This document shows, one piece after another, positions 41,972 to 53,000 of a DNA stretch of 64,000 nt; the stretch's first letter is position 1; the number at the start of each line of letters is the position of its first letter. Made by a program: the position numbers and the translations under genes. The notes under the pieces are model-generated. The model was not told the DNA's origin and made no database searches. It saw only the letters and a list, made by a program, of their open reading frames with translations. Source of the DNA: Paulinella micropora (taxonomy: Eukaryota; Cercozoa; Imbricatea; Euglyphida); assembly GCA_009731375.1 (NCBI GenBank), contig BJOX01000281.1:300284-364283 (forward strand), given 5' to 3'.

Positions 41972-42304
41972 GTGTGGCTACTGCCACACGTTCCAGGTTG
42001 GGATTTTATGTACTTTGTTGAGTACATCTCCACTGTACTAAACTCAGACTTGCATCTAGTCCAGTTTTTAGGAAACTCTGGTTTTACCTGCCAGCGAACC
42101 CCCAAACAGCCGCCAGTTCTCAGTCGTGCGTTTATTTCTAGAGTAGATTTTAGGGAAAACAAGCCTGTTATTTTGTTTGTTAGCAATAGGGAAGCTTGTC
42201 AAGCTTACACTGCAGAAATTCCGGGTGACGTGTTGAGAAAAAATATGCAGGTTTTCGAGGATGGGGACCTGCCTCTCAATTCAGGCGGAAGTTCACGACG
42301 GTAA
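41972..42304 (+). CDS. Possible additional exon or gene, 110 aa
   Basis: An open frame with FMYFVEYISTVLNSDLHLVQ and FISRVDFRENKPVILFVSNR. Its composition looks protein-like, but there is no recognised family. It follows the preceding stop by 78 bases and a TGTGTGCAG acceptor-like site. It could be a terminal exon of the second CACTA gene. Confidence 0.3.
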   Translation: MWLLPHVPGWDFMYFVEYISTVLNSDLHLVQFLGNSGFTCQRTPKQPPVLSRAFISRVDFRENKPVILFVSNREACQAYTAEIPGDVLRKNMQVFEDGDLPLNSGGSSRR

Positions 42305-42309
42305 CATTA

Positions 42310-42984
42310 GAAAGTTGGGAAAAAAATCCTACGTACTTTGAAAAACTCAGATCGAAAATTAAGTTTGACATTAAATTAAATAAACCGGATATTTACTTTA
42401 ATAAGTAGTGGCCGGGACTTCATGGGGGCCGGGATAATAAGGGTAGGTATGAGAATAAAAATTAAAACACGGGATTTATAATCACAAAATCATGAATAAA
42501 ATCTTGGGTCCAAGATAAAAATTTAAAACTCGTGGTTTTAAATCTTGAGTCCATGATTAATAATCCTGATACCAAGATTTGAAATCTTGAATTAAGAAAA
42601 TAATCTTGAAAACGTGATTTAAATATTGGAAACAAGGAGTAAAATCTTGGGAACCTTTGGTTTCTTAAGTCACTATCCAGTGATTAAAAATCATGATTAC
42701 AATACTTTTTATCCTGATTCCGTGAAACAATTTATTAAAGCCATGATTTTAAATCTTGGTATCAAGATAAATTATCTTGGCTTCAAGATTTTGAAATCTT
42801 GATATCAAGATAAAAATCTCGGGAACGTGATTTTTAATCTTGGAATGACAATCTCGGACCCAAGATATTAAATCACAGGTCCGACCCATTTTCCCTGATA
42901 TAAGTTAATGGGTGCCTTCCGGGATTTTTTAGGGGGTTTTCCAAGATTTGAAGGTCGTCCGAGATTTTTTTGTCCCGGTAGTGA
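42310..42984. repeat. CACTA right subterminal repeats and inverted end
   Basis: AATCTTGG, CAAGATT and CTCGGAC variants recur from about 42470 to 42970 in mixed directions, mirroring the left end, and finish with the inverted terminal repeat at 42966-42984. Confidence 0.85.
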
Positions 42985-42987
42985 ATA

Positions 42988-43283
42988 ACTTAGACGCCGG
43001 TTTGCTGAGAGACTCCGTTAGAAGCCACGATACCAATCGACACTTTTAATCCGCACGTAGATAACAGAACTGACAAACTCAAAGGTAATAATGAAACAGA
43101 AATAAAGTCCGCACGACTGTAATTATTACACAATGATTAATGTCCAATCCTGAATGCAAATATGGACCGTTACGTCCGTTACAATTATTGAGTAGAACTA
43201 TACTGTCATTCTACTATACGAATAAATTACTTACCAGTCACAAAGTAACTACTAAAAGTAAAAACGTAGTTGTCCTACCAACG
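42988..43283 (-). repeat. Copia 5' LTR, outer fragment
   Basis: This resumes the LTR interrupted at 25087 (TTAGACGCCGGTTTGCTGAG) and ends CCTACCAACG. The target duplication GTGGG follows at 43284-43288. Confidence 0.9.
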
Positions 43284-43288
43284 GTGGG

Positions 43289-45380
43289 TCATCCCCTCGG
43301 GGGGAGGTGGGGTCTTTTGGGTTGTAGGGGGGATTGATTCTTTTGCCATCTTTGTCACAGATCAGTCGAATACACTCCCCTGATGCATTTGCGTGTATAG
43401 ATTGGTCTATTCTGATTAGCCATATCCGTGCGAGTTGTGGCTTCTACACGCTAGGGGATGTGACGTGAGGTGTGGGTAACAGATCTGGTTTCCAGGGGAG
43501 TTTGGCTTCTTGTAGCTCTTTGGCTAGTGCTGCCACTGGGTGTATGCGGTCGTGACGGCATGTTTCTTCGGGTTCTCCGAGGGTGGACCATGCGAGAGCA
43601 ATGTCGATCTCAGGTGGGATCAGGGTAGGTTTACCTTTTTCGGCGATGACAGCCATGTGGGTGGGTTGTTGGGTGCGGTCGAGGTCTGGACCAAGCACTA
43701 GGTGTCGCTTGGTAGCTTGTCTAGAGGCGGAATGGCGGTGGTTGATGGCTTGTATATACTCCGGGGGGTGTAGTTTGCTCGTGGAGGTCATGTAATGATC
43801 GATGGTGCCTATCTTGTCACAGAATTGACATTTGGCGTCGTCTTTGTTTTGGTTCGGACGCTGCGCATGGCCGGTGTCTCTATGGCAGCTAGTTGAGTCA
43901 AGAGGATGATCCGTACTTCCCAGTCCGCTCTGGTGGTTTGCGGACTTAAATACTGGTGGGAGATTCGTTGTGTCTCACCCCTCATTTCTGAGGCAGAACC
44001 CCATTTGAGGGCGAATCGTGGGGCTGGGGCAGACTTGTTTAGGTTCGTTGAGAGGCGGTGGCGGAGACTCTAGTAGTTACGGTCCCGGATGGCTACCATT
44101 GCTAACTACCTTCAGACACGATCAGACACACATTCACCTTACACACTCACGCACACAGCACACAGCTATGCTCTCTACTTACTAAATAGAGATAGAGTCA
44201 CACCTTGCTCACGCTGTTCTGATGGCACAGACACAGGCAAGCAACCACACACACGCACACACAGAGAGGACACTACAGAGGCCACTAGCAGACCCACACA
44301 CACACTCTTACACAGAATAGTGTTTGCTTGTTCACACCTCCTTTTACGCTCTCTCTCTTCACCTACGTGTGCTACCACTGACTATATTGCTCAGACTACA
44401 CAGAGGCTACCTCAGCTACCACCTATGACAGCCTTCTGTAACACCCACGGTATACTACATCGTTTATACGCTATTGGGGCTTTACGGGAATTTACTCTTG
44501 GAAGTATTTTCTTGTTATTAAATGTAATTTAAGATGAATTCTTATTACATTTCCGGTTCTGATTAATATATCCGGTTTTAATGTTTAGTAGGATAAGGAA
44601 TATGGAGGAAAAGCTAGGAAGCTTGGACCCCCATAGGACCTTAAAACCTACATTTTACACTTAACCGTTTACCGGCGTGGAGAGGATTATTAGGATGCAG
44701 AATACACAGTTGCGTAGCATCCATATGGAATAACCTCCCACATTAATAGCGTTGACCCGATCCTTCTACAGTACAGGTAGTAACCGTTTGAAGTTTTGGA
44801 AAAAGGTCACGGAAAAACCGTGAAATTTGGTCTTTTTTCCCGTGACTGGGAATTCATGGCTAAATAAGGGAAAACGCACTTATGGGTTGTGGTTTGTGGT
44901 GTGTTTTGGCATTTGTGCATGTTACGGACGTAACGCATCATGTCAGGGAACCAGTCAAAGGGACACTCCGGTTTGACCGGTGTTTTCCCTCTGGCTTGTT
45001 GTTTGGGTTCATTCCTGACAACCCTTTCTGTAATAGAAGTGGTCGTTAGTAGTGAACCAGTTGTGTTCAATTATTAAAATTCCTTTGTTACTTTTTCATT
45101 GAGCTCGTAAGGGTAGACCTCCGGTCTTAATACATTTGGAGTCCCTTTGCCTTTATCGAACTCTGGAAAATACAAATTTTGGAATTGGAAACGACGCACT
45201 CTCTGGGGACAATCAGTCACTGTTGTTGACTGTGTCTTGGGGAGAAGTGCCAAGTAGCTTCTTGACAATCAGTACTCAGTACTGGTTGTGCGAGACAGTG
45301 CTTTTAGTCGTTACAGGGAAGGGAAAACAAAAAAGGTGGTAAGGAGGGTTTTGGAGAAACAGGGAAGAACCCTGATCTCG
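43289..45380. other. Sequence right of the copia target site
   Basis: This continues the DNA interrupted at 19260. On the minus strand a frame at 43791-43444 preceded by DDAKCQFCDKIGTIDHYM may be a relic gene with a zinc-like Cys pair; I do not recognise it. 44090-44400 is rich in CACA. 44540-45380 holds no clear gene and may include the leader or LTR of the gypsy element to the right, which I could not delimit. Confidence 0.4.
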
Positions 45381-45411
45381 AAACTTGGACCTTGACACCT
45401 TGGAAATCAAC

Positions 45412-48034
45412 ATGTCATCTGGAGTGGTATACGATCCTTACAAGGACCCGTGTATTAAACCACTGGAAGGAAAGGCTGTGGGGGAGTTTCTACAACATGT
45501 AGCAGCGGACTACCTAGTAGACTCCAAAGAACAGCATCTGTTTTTGGAACACTTTGTCCCTTTGGCAAGTAAGTACAAAGACAGACCAAACGACAAGGAG
45601 GTTTACGATACGGTGAAAGCGGAGTCGGGTAACTTGGCAAGATGGGGCTACGATCTAGCCAATTTTACCTTCACTGGCTATTCACCTAGTGAACCTAAGC
45701 TCAAAACTTTGGTACCCATGCAGGTAAGGAGGATGGTAGCAAGGATGTTTGTGTCTTTGCACCTCCATGAACTGCAGATGGTGGGGCACCCAAGGTTTGA
45801 GAAGGGGGATGAGGATTACTTTCCAACTCCTATTCCTTCTGAGCAGTTTGATGTCCAATTCCTGATGACGGGAGAGGAAGCTAAGGACATTTGGAAAGAG
45901 GAATGGTATGGGGCAATCAGAAAAGATCCTAAGAAAGGGGATACTTTTGAGGTGGGTATGGCACAGGCGTTCTTCAAGGACGAGGTGTACCCCATGGTTG
46001 CTAATGTCTTCCTCAAGGCGGTAAGGAATTGGGATGCCGCAAAGGACAAAATGAAGGATGCAAGATGGATGAAGGACACGAAGGTGTGGGGGAAAAAGAC
46101 ACCGGACACCTATGACCTCATCCATATTGAAGGCTTCATGGGAAAATTGGAGCAGATGACGGAAAAGGACACGTTGGCTAACAATGCTAACAGGGGTCTG
46201 CGTGATCTGCTAAGGGAAGCAGAGACAGCTGCACTTGCAACAACCAAGGACAAGGATGCTACGGCTACGGTGCCGGATGCTAAGATATTGCTTGTTGTAA
46301 GGGAGCAGGCTCACGAGGCCATGTATCGATATCTCTTATACCTCAAAGAGGTGGCAAAGGCCATTGAGGTTTGCGTGGAAAGGTACGCAATATGGGAAGA
46401 GAGATATGCGGTCATCAAGAAAAGGGATGAGGATGATCCCATAGATCCTGTGTTTCGATATGAACAGGAAAGGAAGAGAATGCCGACGTTTCTCGACAAG
46501 TTCTCTCCTGTTGCATTCGCTCCGGGGTCAAGGGGGGATAAAAAACCGGCGATATGGTTTACCCGACAAGTAAACTGTTTCCCGTTTATGACATCACCTT
46601 GGTTGCGTAAAGCGATCAATTTGCTCTGTAAGTTTATGGGGGAGAGCAATTTTGAATCGCCGATGACCTTGGTTGATATTCTCCGACAGTGCACGGACAC
46701 TGATCTTATGGAGCACTTTACGGTGGAGAGTATCACAAAAGGGATGGGCAAGGAAATGCAGGAAAGGGATGTTTACGCGGACACGGGGTCTGTAAAAATG
46801 TCCAAACTGCACGCAATGATGCACGCTCTCATTGCTTTGCTCGTACTTCACGGAAGTCATTGGGATTTGACTAGTGAGGTCATGCTGACAGGGCATATTT
46901 CCACAGTTGTTGGAAGTGCGTTGGCAACGTCGAGCAAGAAGCCCATGAGGATCAAGGGGGCGTTTCGGATTGAAATGGAGAAGCTGAAGGCGGACAATGC
47001 GTTTTTCATCAGCCTCAAACGTTTCACCCGACATGTCATGGCAAGGATCTATCAGCACGATCCATGTGTGTTCCGAGCCATTGCAAAAGGTTGGCCGGAT
47101 GGTAAATGGACGATTAACATCCCGGACAATGTCGATTTCACGACAGATGCGTCCCCGGCATGGAAAACGTTTGCGGATGGATATGCAAACGGAAGGGAAA
47201 TGTGGAAGGACTTCCTAATAGCAGAGAGAACGTGGGAGGATACGTTGGTCTCTGAGGGAGGGATACAGGCGTTGGCAGCGGTAGCGAGGACCCAGTTGGT
47301 TGATCAACCAATGGGAAACGCAAATGCCATTCAGTCGGGGGGAAGGACTGTAAGACGCCGTATCCCTAATGTTCCTAAGGGGGGTTATGGCAAACCCTTC
47401 CGTCAAAAGGAACAGGAGGAGGAAGAGGACGAAGAAGAAACTAGCGAGGAGCATATTCCTCCCTCTAAGGGTAGGGGTGCTAGTTCTTCTAGTTCTTCTT
47501 ACCAGGGAGGTCGCAAGCTTTGCTTCGACTACTACTTCAAGGGCTACATGTGTCCCAAGAAGGAGGCTTGTCCTGGCTTACACTCTGACAAGGAGGCGGA
47601 TTGGAAAAACCTGGAGGGGCAGTTGACCGCTGCAAAACAAGGACATTCCATCTGGGAGATAGTCAGAGCCATCCGCAACAAAAACGAGTTGGTTATAAAG
47701 AACAAGGGGTTCGCCAGCTGGTCAGGAAGCGACTGGAGGAATGGGATGAAACAGTCAAGTCCTTGCGGGGAGGTAGCCGTGGTAGCCGAGGTGGCCGTGG
47801 TGGCCGTGGAGGGCGTGGAGGCCGTGACCGCGGGGGAAGCTTCAGGGGCAAGAAGCGATGGAGCGGTAAAAAGGAAGGAGGCCGGCCCTTCAAAAAGGCT
47901 AAGGTGGCGGCTGCCTCTAAGGATGAAGCGGAGGAGGAAGTCTCCTACGTAGAGGAAGTCTCAGAGGGAACCCAACTTGGTAAACACCAGTTGAGAGACG
48001 AATGTGAGGGGGGGGGGGGGGGGGGGGGGACGGG
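45412..48034 (+). pseudogene. gag: Gag of element A, one frameshift, ends in gap
   Basis: A long frame from the ATG at 45412 (MSSGVVYDPYKDPCIKPLEG) encodes about 760 residues, mostly helical, with an acidic EEEEDEEETSEEH tract. It then has a CCCH-type knuckle, CFDYYFKGYMCPKKEACPGLH, at about 47522-47583. Near 47705 the coding moves by one base to VRQLVRKRLEEWDETVKSLR and an RG-rich SRGGRGGRGGRGG tail that suits RNA binding. A G homopolymer precedes the N gap. The in-frame TTG upstream at 45385 is not needed. Confidence 0.8.
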
Positions 48035-49004
48035 NNNNNNNNNNNNNNNNNNNNNNNNNNNNNNNNNNNNNNNNNNNNNNNNNNNNNNNNNNNNNNNNNN
48101 NNNNNNNNNNNNNNNNNNNNNNNNNNNNNNNNNNNNNNNNNNNNNNNNNNNNNNNNNNNNNNNNNNNNNNNNNNNNNNNNNNNNNNNNNNNNNNNNNNNN
48201 NNNNNNNNNNNNNNNNNNNNNNNNNNNNNNNNNNNNNNNNNNNNNNNNNNNNNNNNNNNNNNNNNNNNNNNNNNNNNNNNNNNNNNNNNNNNNNNNNNNN
48301 NNNNNNNNNNNNNNNNNNNNNNNNNNNNNNNNNNNNNNNNNNNNNNNNNNNNNNNNNNNNNNNNNNNNNNNNNNNNNNNNNNNNNNNNNNNNNNNNNNNN
48401 NNNNNNNNNNNNNNNNNNNNNNNNNNNNNNNNNNNNNNNNNNNNNNNNNNNNNNNNNNNNNNNNNNNNNNNNNNNNNNNNNNNNNNNNNNNNNNNNNNNN
48501 NNNNNNNNNNNNNNNNNNNNNNNNNNNNNNNNNNNNNNNNNNNNNNNNNNNNNNNNNNNNNNNNNNNNNNNNNNNNNNNNNNNNNNNNNNNNNNNNNNNN
48601 NNNNNNNNNNNNNNNNNNNNNNNNNNNNNNNNNNNNNNNNNNNNNNNNNNNNNNNNNNNNNNNNNNNNNNNNNNNNNNNNNNNNNNNNNNNNNNNNNNNN
48701 NNNNNNNNNNNNNNNNNNNNNNNNNNNNNNNNNNNNNNNNNNNNNNNNNNNNNNNNNNNNNNNNNNNNNNNNNNNNNNNNNNNNNNNNNNNNNNNNNNNN
48801 NNNNNNNNNNNNNNNNNNNNNNNNNNNNNNNNNNNNNNNNNNNNNNNNNNNNNNNNNNNNNNNNNNNNNNNNNNNNNNNNNNNNNNNNNNNNNNNNNNNN
48901 NNNNNNNNNNNNNNNNNNNNNNNNNNNNNNNNNNNNNNNNNNNNNNNNNNNNNNNNNNNNNNNNNNNNNNNNNNNNNNNNNNNNNNNNNNNNNNNNNNNN
49001 NNNN

Positions 49005-52000
49005 GTGAATGGAAAAGCGAGGGCGGAGGTTACGGGAACGATGGTCTTGACCATTGAACTCTACTCCGGTAAGTCCTTTGGCATTCAGTTCTATGTCTGT
49101 CCGGAATATTCGGGGGGATTGCTGATCGGGTTCAAGCAGCTGAATAGGATGGATACATTAATTGACTGCCGGTCGGGCTTGGTGCACTATGGAATTAGTG
49201 AAGATGACGCGGAAGATATGGTTAGGGGGCGGACAGCTGTCCCTCTCTTTCATACGGATACTTACGCGGTATCATTCACCAAGCTAGGGGCGACAAAGGA
49301 GGATGACCCACATGCAATTGCGCGGGGCGCAAAGGTGCAGTTGGTTATACCAAAGCCATATCAGCACCCAGCATTGGACAACTATTACAAGGATTTCAAG
49401 CCAGAGTACCGCGGGCATGCGGGAAAGGCGAAGAAAGTTGTTCGACGTTGGGAAAAGGCAACGGTGGAGGACTTAATTCAGGGCCGGTGTGCTCAGATTA
49501 TGGCCTGCGCTATGGAAGAACTTAACATGGAGGATGAGGCAGGGATGGACAGGTTCAGGGGTGGAAAGAAGGGGCCTTATGTGTTCCTTCACAACCGATA
49601 CTGCCTCCATGCTAAAGCATCACAGGCCAACAGGCCCTTGTTTGAACCATTGATGTCGTTGCGGTCGTCAACAGGTGGAACGGAGGATGAAATTATGGAT
49701 TTTGTGGGGAACATGTGGGGTGACAAACCTCTTTGCCCACGGAATTCTGGGGAGACGGCGAAGTTGCTCACGAAGTATTTCGAGGGTGACAAACCGTTCT
49801 CTATGGTCCTACCGTTTCATGATAAGGCATTATGGGCGGATGAGGTTTTGGACCGGATGATGGATCACCCGATCCCAGTGCCATCTAGAAAGCAACATTT
49901 GGTGATTGCTTGTAGATTGGGTACTAGGGAACAGGGGTTGGCTTATCGAAACTCACTTAAGGGGTGTGACCTTCAGAAGATACGGGAACAGGCGTTCACG
50001 TGCTTCACAGGGTTTTACACAAAAAGGGCGCCTATCCAGTATGCGATGATTCTGGATCGAATGGCAAACCTTGGGAAATGGGATGAGTTTTCGAAAGTCA
50101 AATACCATCAGAAGGAAGTGGAAATGCCCTCCGGATGGACTGGTGGAGGATGCGTGGTCGGACATGGCTGAGGCGCCCGAACTTAAGAGTCGGAAAGACG
50201 CTCAGTCATGGGATGACAGGATGGCTCAAATGCGGGCGGACTGGAAGGGGAATAAGGAAGATCTCAAGTGCCTTCAGGATGTGATGGCCAAGGAAAAGGA
50301 GATCTTTGATCCGCCTAGACCGGGCACGGTCAAGCATTTTGAAGCTCATCTCAGGAAGATTCCTGGGATGAATATCACGCATGCCTCTAGGAGGTCTATC
50401 CTGAGCCGGAAGGAGGAGAGCATTACCCAGGAAAAGGCAGAGGAGCTACAGGCTGATGATTTCACGGAGTTTTCAGACTCCCCGATTTCGTCACATGTAC
50501 GCATGGTTCCTAAGCCGGATGGGGCACTAAGGTTTTGTGTGAATTACTATCGGGCGAACAAGATCATCGAGGGTGAGCGGTATCCGCTGCCTAAGATCGA
50601 TGACTGTATGCGCAAGTTAAAACACGCAAAATTTTACTCGGTATTGGACCTCAAAAATGGGTTCTGGCAGATCCCGCTCAGTAGGAAGAGCAGGTGGCTT
50701 ACAGCGTTTGTGGTAGGGATGACGCTACACCAATGCAAGGTATTGCCAATGGGTTTGAGGAACTCGCCGGGCATATTTCAGGCAGCCATGCAGAAGATGC
50801 TGGGGCGGCAATTTGAGGATGGAAGGGCAGGTGGGTTTATGGAGAAATATGGGCAGAAGGCAGAGGATTACGCTTTCTGTTACATAGATGATATTATTAT
50901 CTACTCCAATACCATGGAGGAACACCTAGCCCACATCCAGGATGTTTTCCGACGGGTGAGAGAGTTTGGTCTCAAGGTGAACTTGGACAAGTGCCAGTTT
51001 GCCACCCGACAGGTTACATACCTAGGATATGATATCTCGAATGGGACGGTAGCGATTACGGGTAAAAAGAGGGATGCTGTGGAAGGCATTAAGCGGCCTC
51101 AGACGCGATCGGAATTATTCTCCTTCATTGCGCTTGCGCAATATTACAGTCAGTTCTTTCCGAATTGGTCGGATACGGTTAAGCCGTTAAGAGAGCTGTA
51201 CTTGAAAGGCGATATACGGGAATGGACGCCTAAACAGGAGGAGACGTTCGAGTTCATTAAGGAAATGTTGACTCGTGATCCCAAGTTCAACAAGGACTGC
51301 ATCTTGATGATGCCGGATGTTGACAAACAGTATGTGCTAGACACCGATGCGTCTAAGTACGCGGTCGGGGCGGTCTTACAGCAATACGATGATAAGGGGG
51401 TCTTACGGCCGATCATGTACTTGAGCCGAAAGCTCAATAAGGCAGAACAAAACTACTGTACAAGGCAGAGGGAGGCCTTGGCGGTGGTTTGGTCGTTTAT
51501 AAGACTCAGGGAATACTTATGGGGGTCACGGGATATCGTGGTAAGAACGGACCACCAGAATCTTATGTGGTTGATGACGAACGATTGCACAGGCAGGTTG
51601 GCCAGGTGGCAAGCCTTGCTGTCGTGTTATGACTTCACCGTCAAGTACATTCCCGGCAAGAAGAATATTGTGGCTGACTCTTTGTCAAGGGTCAATTACT
51701 CAACACCGTCCGCATGTCTGGCTGCGATGCACCAGATGGACGAGTTCGAGGATTTGGCGTTGAGGAAGAATCAAAAGGATATCTTGCCGGCGAACATGAT
51801 CTTCTATGCCAATAAGGCTCACCCAGGCTCTAGTCGGAAGGAGTCTGGGGTGATGGAGGCAAGGAAGGGGGAATATAAGAGGGTCATGTTGTCTCAGTTG
51901 GAACGGGAGGTTGGCCAAGCGGAGTGTTGTACGGAACACTTTGCGGAGGAGGCTGTGCAACACCTGAGGGAATATGAGGCTGAGAAAGCCGCTATTCTGG

Positions 52001-52353
52001 ATGAGGATAAGGTGGAGCATGAGTGCTACTGTTGCCTGGGGCACGCGGCACCGGCCGTCCGAACCTACGTGGAAGACCCGGGCGGGGAGACGGCTCCAGA
52101 GCCGGAGGTGACCTCAATGGAGCCGGGGAAGGCTATGGAGAGGTCGGAGCCGGACTCCAGACCTCAAGTGGGAATCCAGGTAGAGGACGGTACAGTGCGT
52201 ATCGCGTCCGTGGAGGCCTGGAGACAGTGCCAGAGGGCCGATGGGGAGTACAAGGACTTGATCCGGTACTTCATGGCAAAGGAAGAGCTGTTGCTGACGG
52301 AGAGAATCCGAACACAGCTTAAGACTCTGGCATGGCGGGATGGTCTCCTGTAG
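49005..52353 (+). pseudogene. pol: Protease C-terminus, RT and RNase H of element A
   Basis: After the gap, a retropepsin-like second half is visible (MVLTIELYSGKSFGIQFYVC, EYSGGLLIGFKQL). A frameshift near 50110 leads to the RT: RMVPKPDGALRFCVNYYRAN, YSVLDLKNGFWQIPLSR, VLPMGLRNSPGIFQ and an intact YIDDIIIYS. RNase H follows with VLDTDASKYAVGAVLQQ, a REALAVVW glutamate and RTDHQNLMWLM. A TAG at 52351-52353 stops the frame before the integrase, which continues in the same frame. RT and RNase H catalytic residues are all present. Confidence 0.9.
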
Positions 52354-52356
52354 TAT

Positions 52357-53000
52357 ATGGACAAAACCGCGGAGACGGCCAAGAACCCGGAAAAGTGGGT
52401 TTTGTGGGTCCCAGCTAAACTTAGACAGATGATCTACGTAGCGTCGCACGTGATCCCGTTGGTTAATCACCCGGGGGTGCAAAGGACGCAGTGGATTATC
52501 AAACGGAGGTTCTGGTGGGAAGGAATGGATAAGTTCGTTAAGGAAAGGGTCAAGGGCTGCACGACCTGTCAGATGAACAAACGGCACCCAGTGGAAGGGA
52601 AAATCCCGGTTGGGAAATTTACATTGCTGGAAAGGCTCTTTGAGTTCCTGCATGTGGACCACGTGGGACCGTTGCCGCCGGTGGGGCCGGCGAAGGATAA
52701 GTTCTTGATGACGGTCATTGACAGGGCGAGCAATTACGTTTGGGCGATACCAGTGCCTGACACAACGGCGGAGACGACAGCCAGGGAGCTGATCGATCGA
52801 GTCCTATGTGTGGTAGGGGTTCCCAAGACGATCTGCTCAGACAAGGGGCCAGCCTTTGACAACGAGCTAATGGAAAGGCTCGCGAACTTTTACGGGGTTC
52901 ACTGGCAGTACGTTACACCGTACAATCCGAGGGCTATGGCAAGATTGGAAGGGTGCATAGACCACTCAAGTCGGCTCTAAGGACCTACTGCAAGAAGATC
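52357..53000 (+). pseudogene. Integrase of element A, truncated, catalytic Glu lost
   Basis: The zinc-binding start has HVIPLVNHPG and GCTTCQMNKR. The core has FLHVDHVGPLPPVG (Asp 1) and TICSDKGPAFDNEL (Asp 2). After YVTPYNPR the frame shifts, and the third acidic position reads GKIGRVHRPLKSALRTYCKK, with Gly instead of Glu. The coding then stops matching an integrase near 53000, so the C-terminal domain is absent. The protein could not catalyse integration. Confidence 0.85.

Larger units (their letters stand above)
25088..42984. mobile_element. CACTA (EnSpm-type) DNA transposon
   Basis: The left end reads CACTACCGGGACAAAAAAA and the right end is its inverse, TTTTTTTGTCCCGGTAGTG. A 3-bp duplication AAT (25085-25087 and 42985-42987) flanks it, the size typical for CACTA transposons. 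Removing the element and one AAT rejoins the copia LTR with a single mismatch against the other LTR. Subterminal regions are dense in short AATCTTGG/CTCGGAC repeats, another family hallmark. It carries a Tnp2-like transposase, other spliced genes, a PLV fragment and long microsatellites over 17,897 bp. Confidence 0.95.
19261..43283 (-). mobile_element. Ty1/copia LTR retrotransposon, split by a nested CACTA element
   Basis: Two LTR copies in the same orientation, a 5-bp duplication GTGGG outside them, a primer-binding site inside the right LTR and a polypurine tract inside the left LTR define a minus-strand element. Without the 17.9-kb insertion it is about 6.1 kb. Domain order from right to left is gag, protease, integrase, RT, RNase H, the copia order. 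A segment of about 1.07 kb (23161-24232) is inverted. LTR ends are CGTTG...CAACG rather than the usual TG...CA. Coding frames are broken in many places. Confidence 0.9.
45412..53000 (+). mobile_element. Ty3/gypsy-type retrotransposon A (3' truncated)
   Basis: Gag, protease, RT, RNase H, integrase in the gypsy order on the plus strand. The 970-N gap at 48035-49004 removes the gag/pol junction and the protease active site. The integrase ends abruptly near 53000, where the next element begins in the opposite direction. No LTR could be identified on either side. Confidence 0.85.

Noticed and set aside
44089-44532. A 147-residue frame rich in Thr, His and Arg
   Set aside because: It arises from CACA-rich low-complexity sequence without domain-like segments.
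45682-47058. Minus-strand frames within gag of element A
   Set aside because: Low-complexity shadows of a long plus-strand coding frame.
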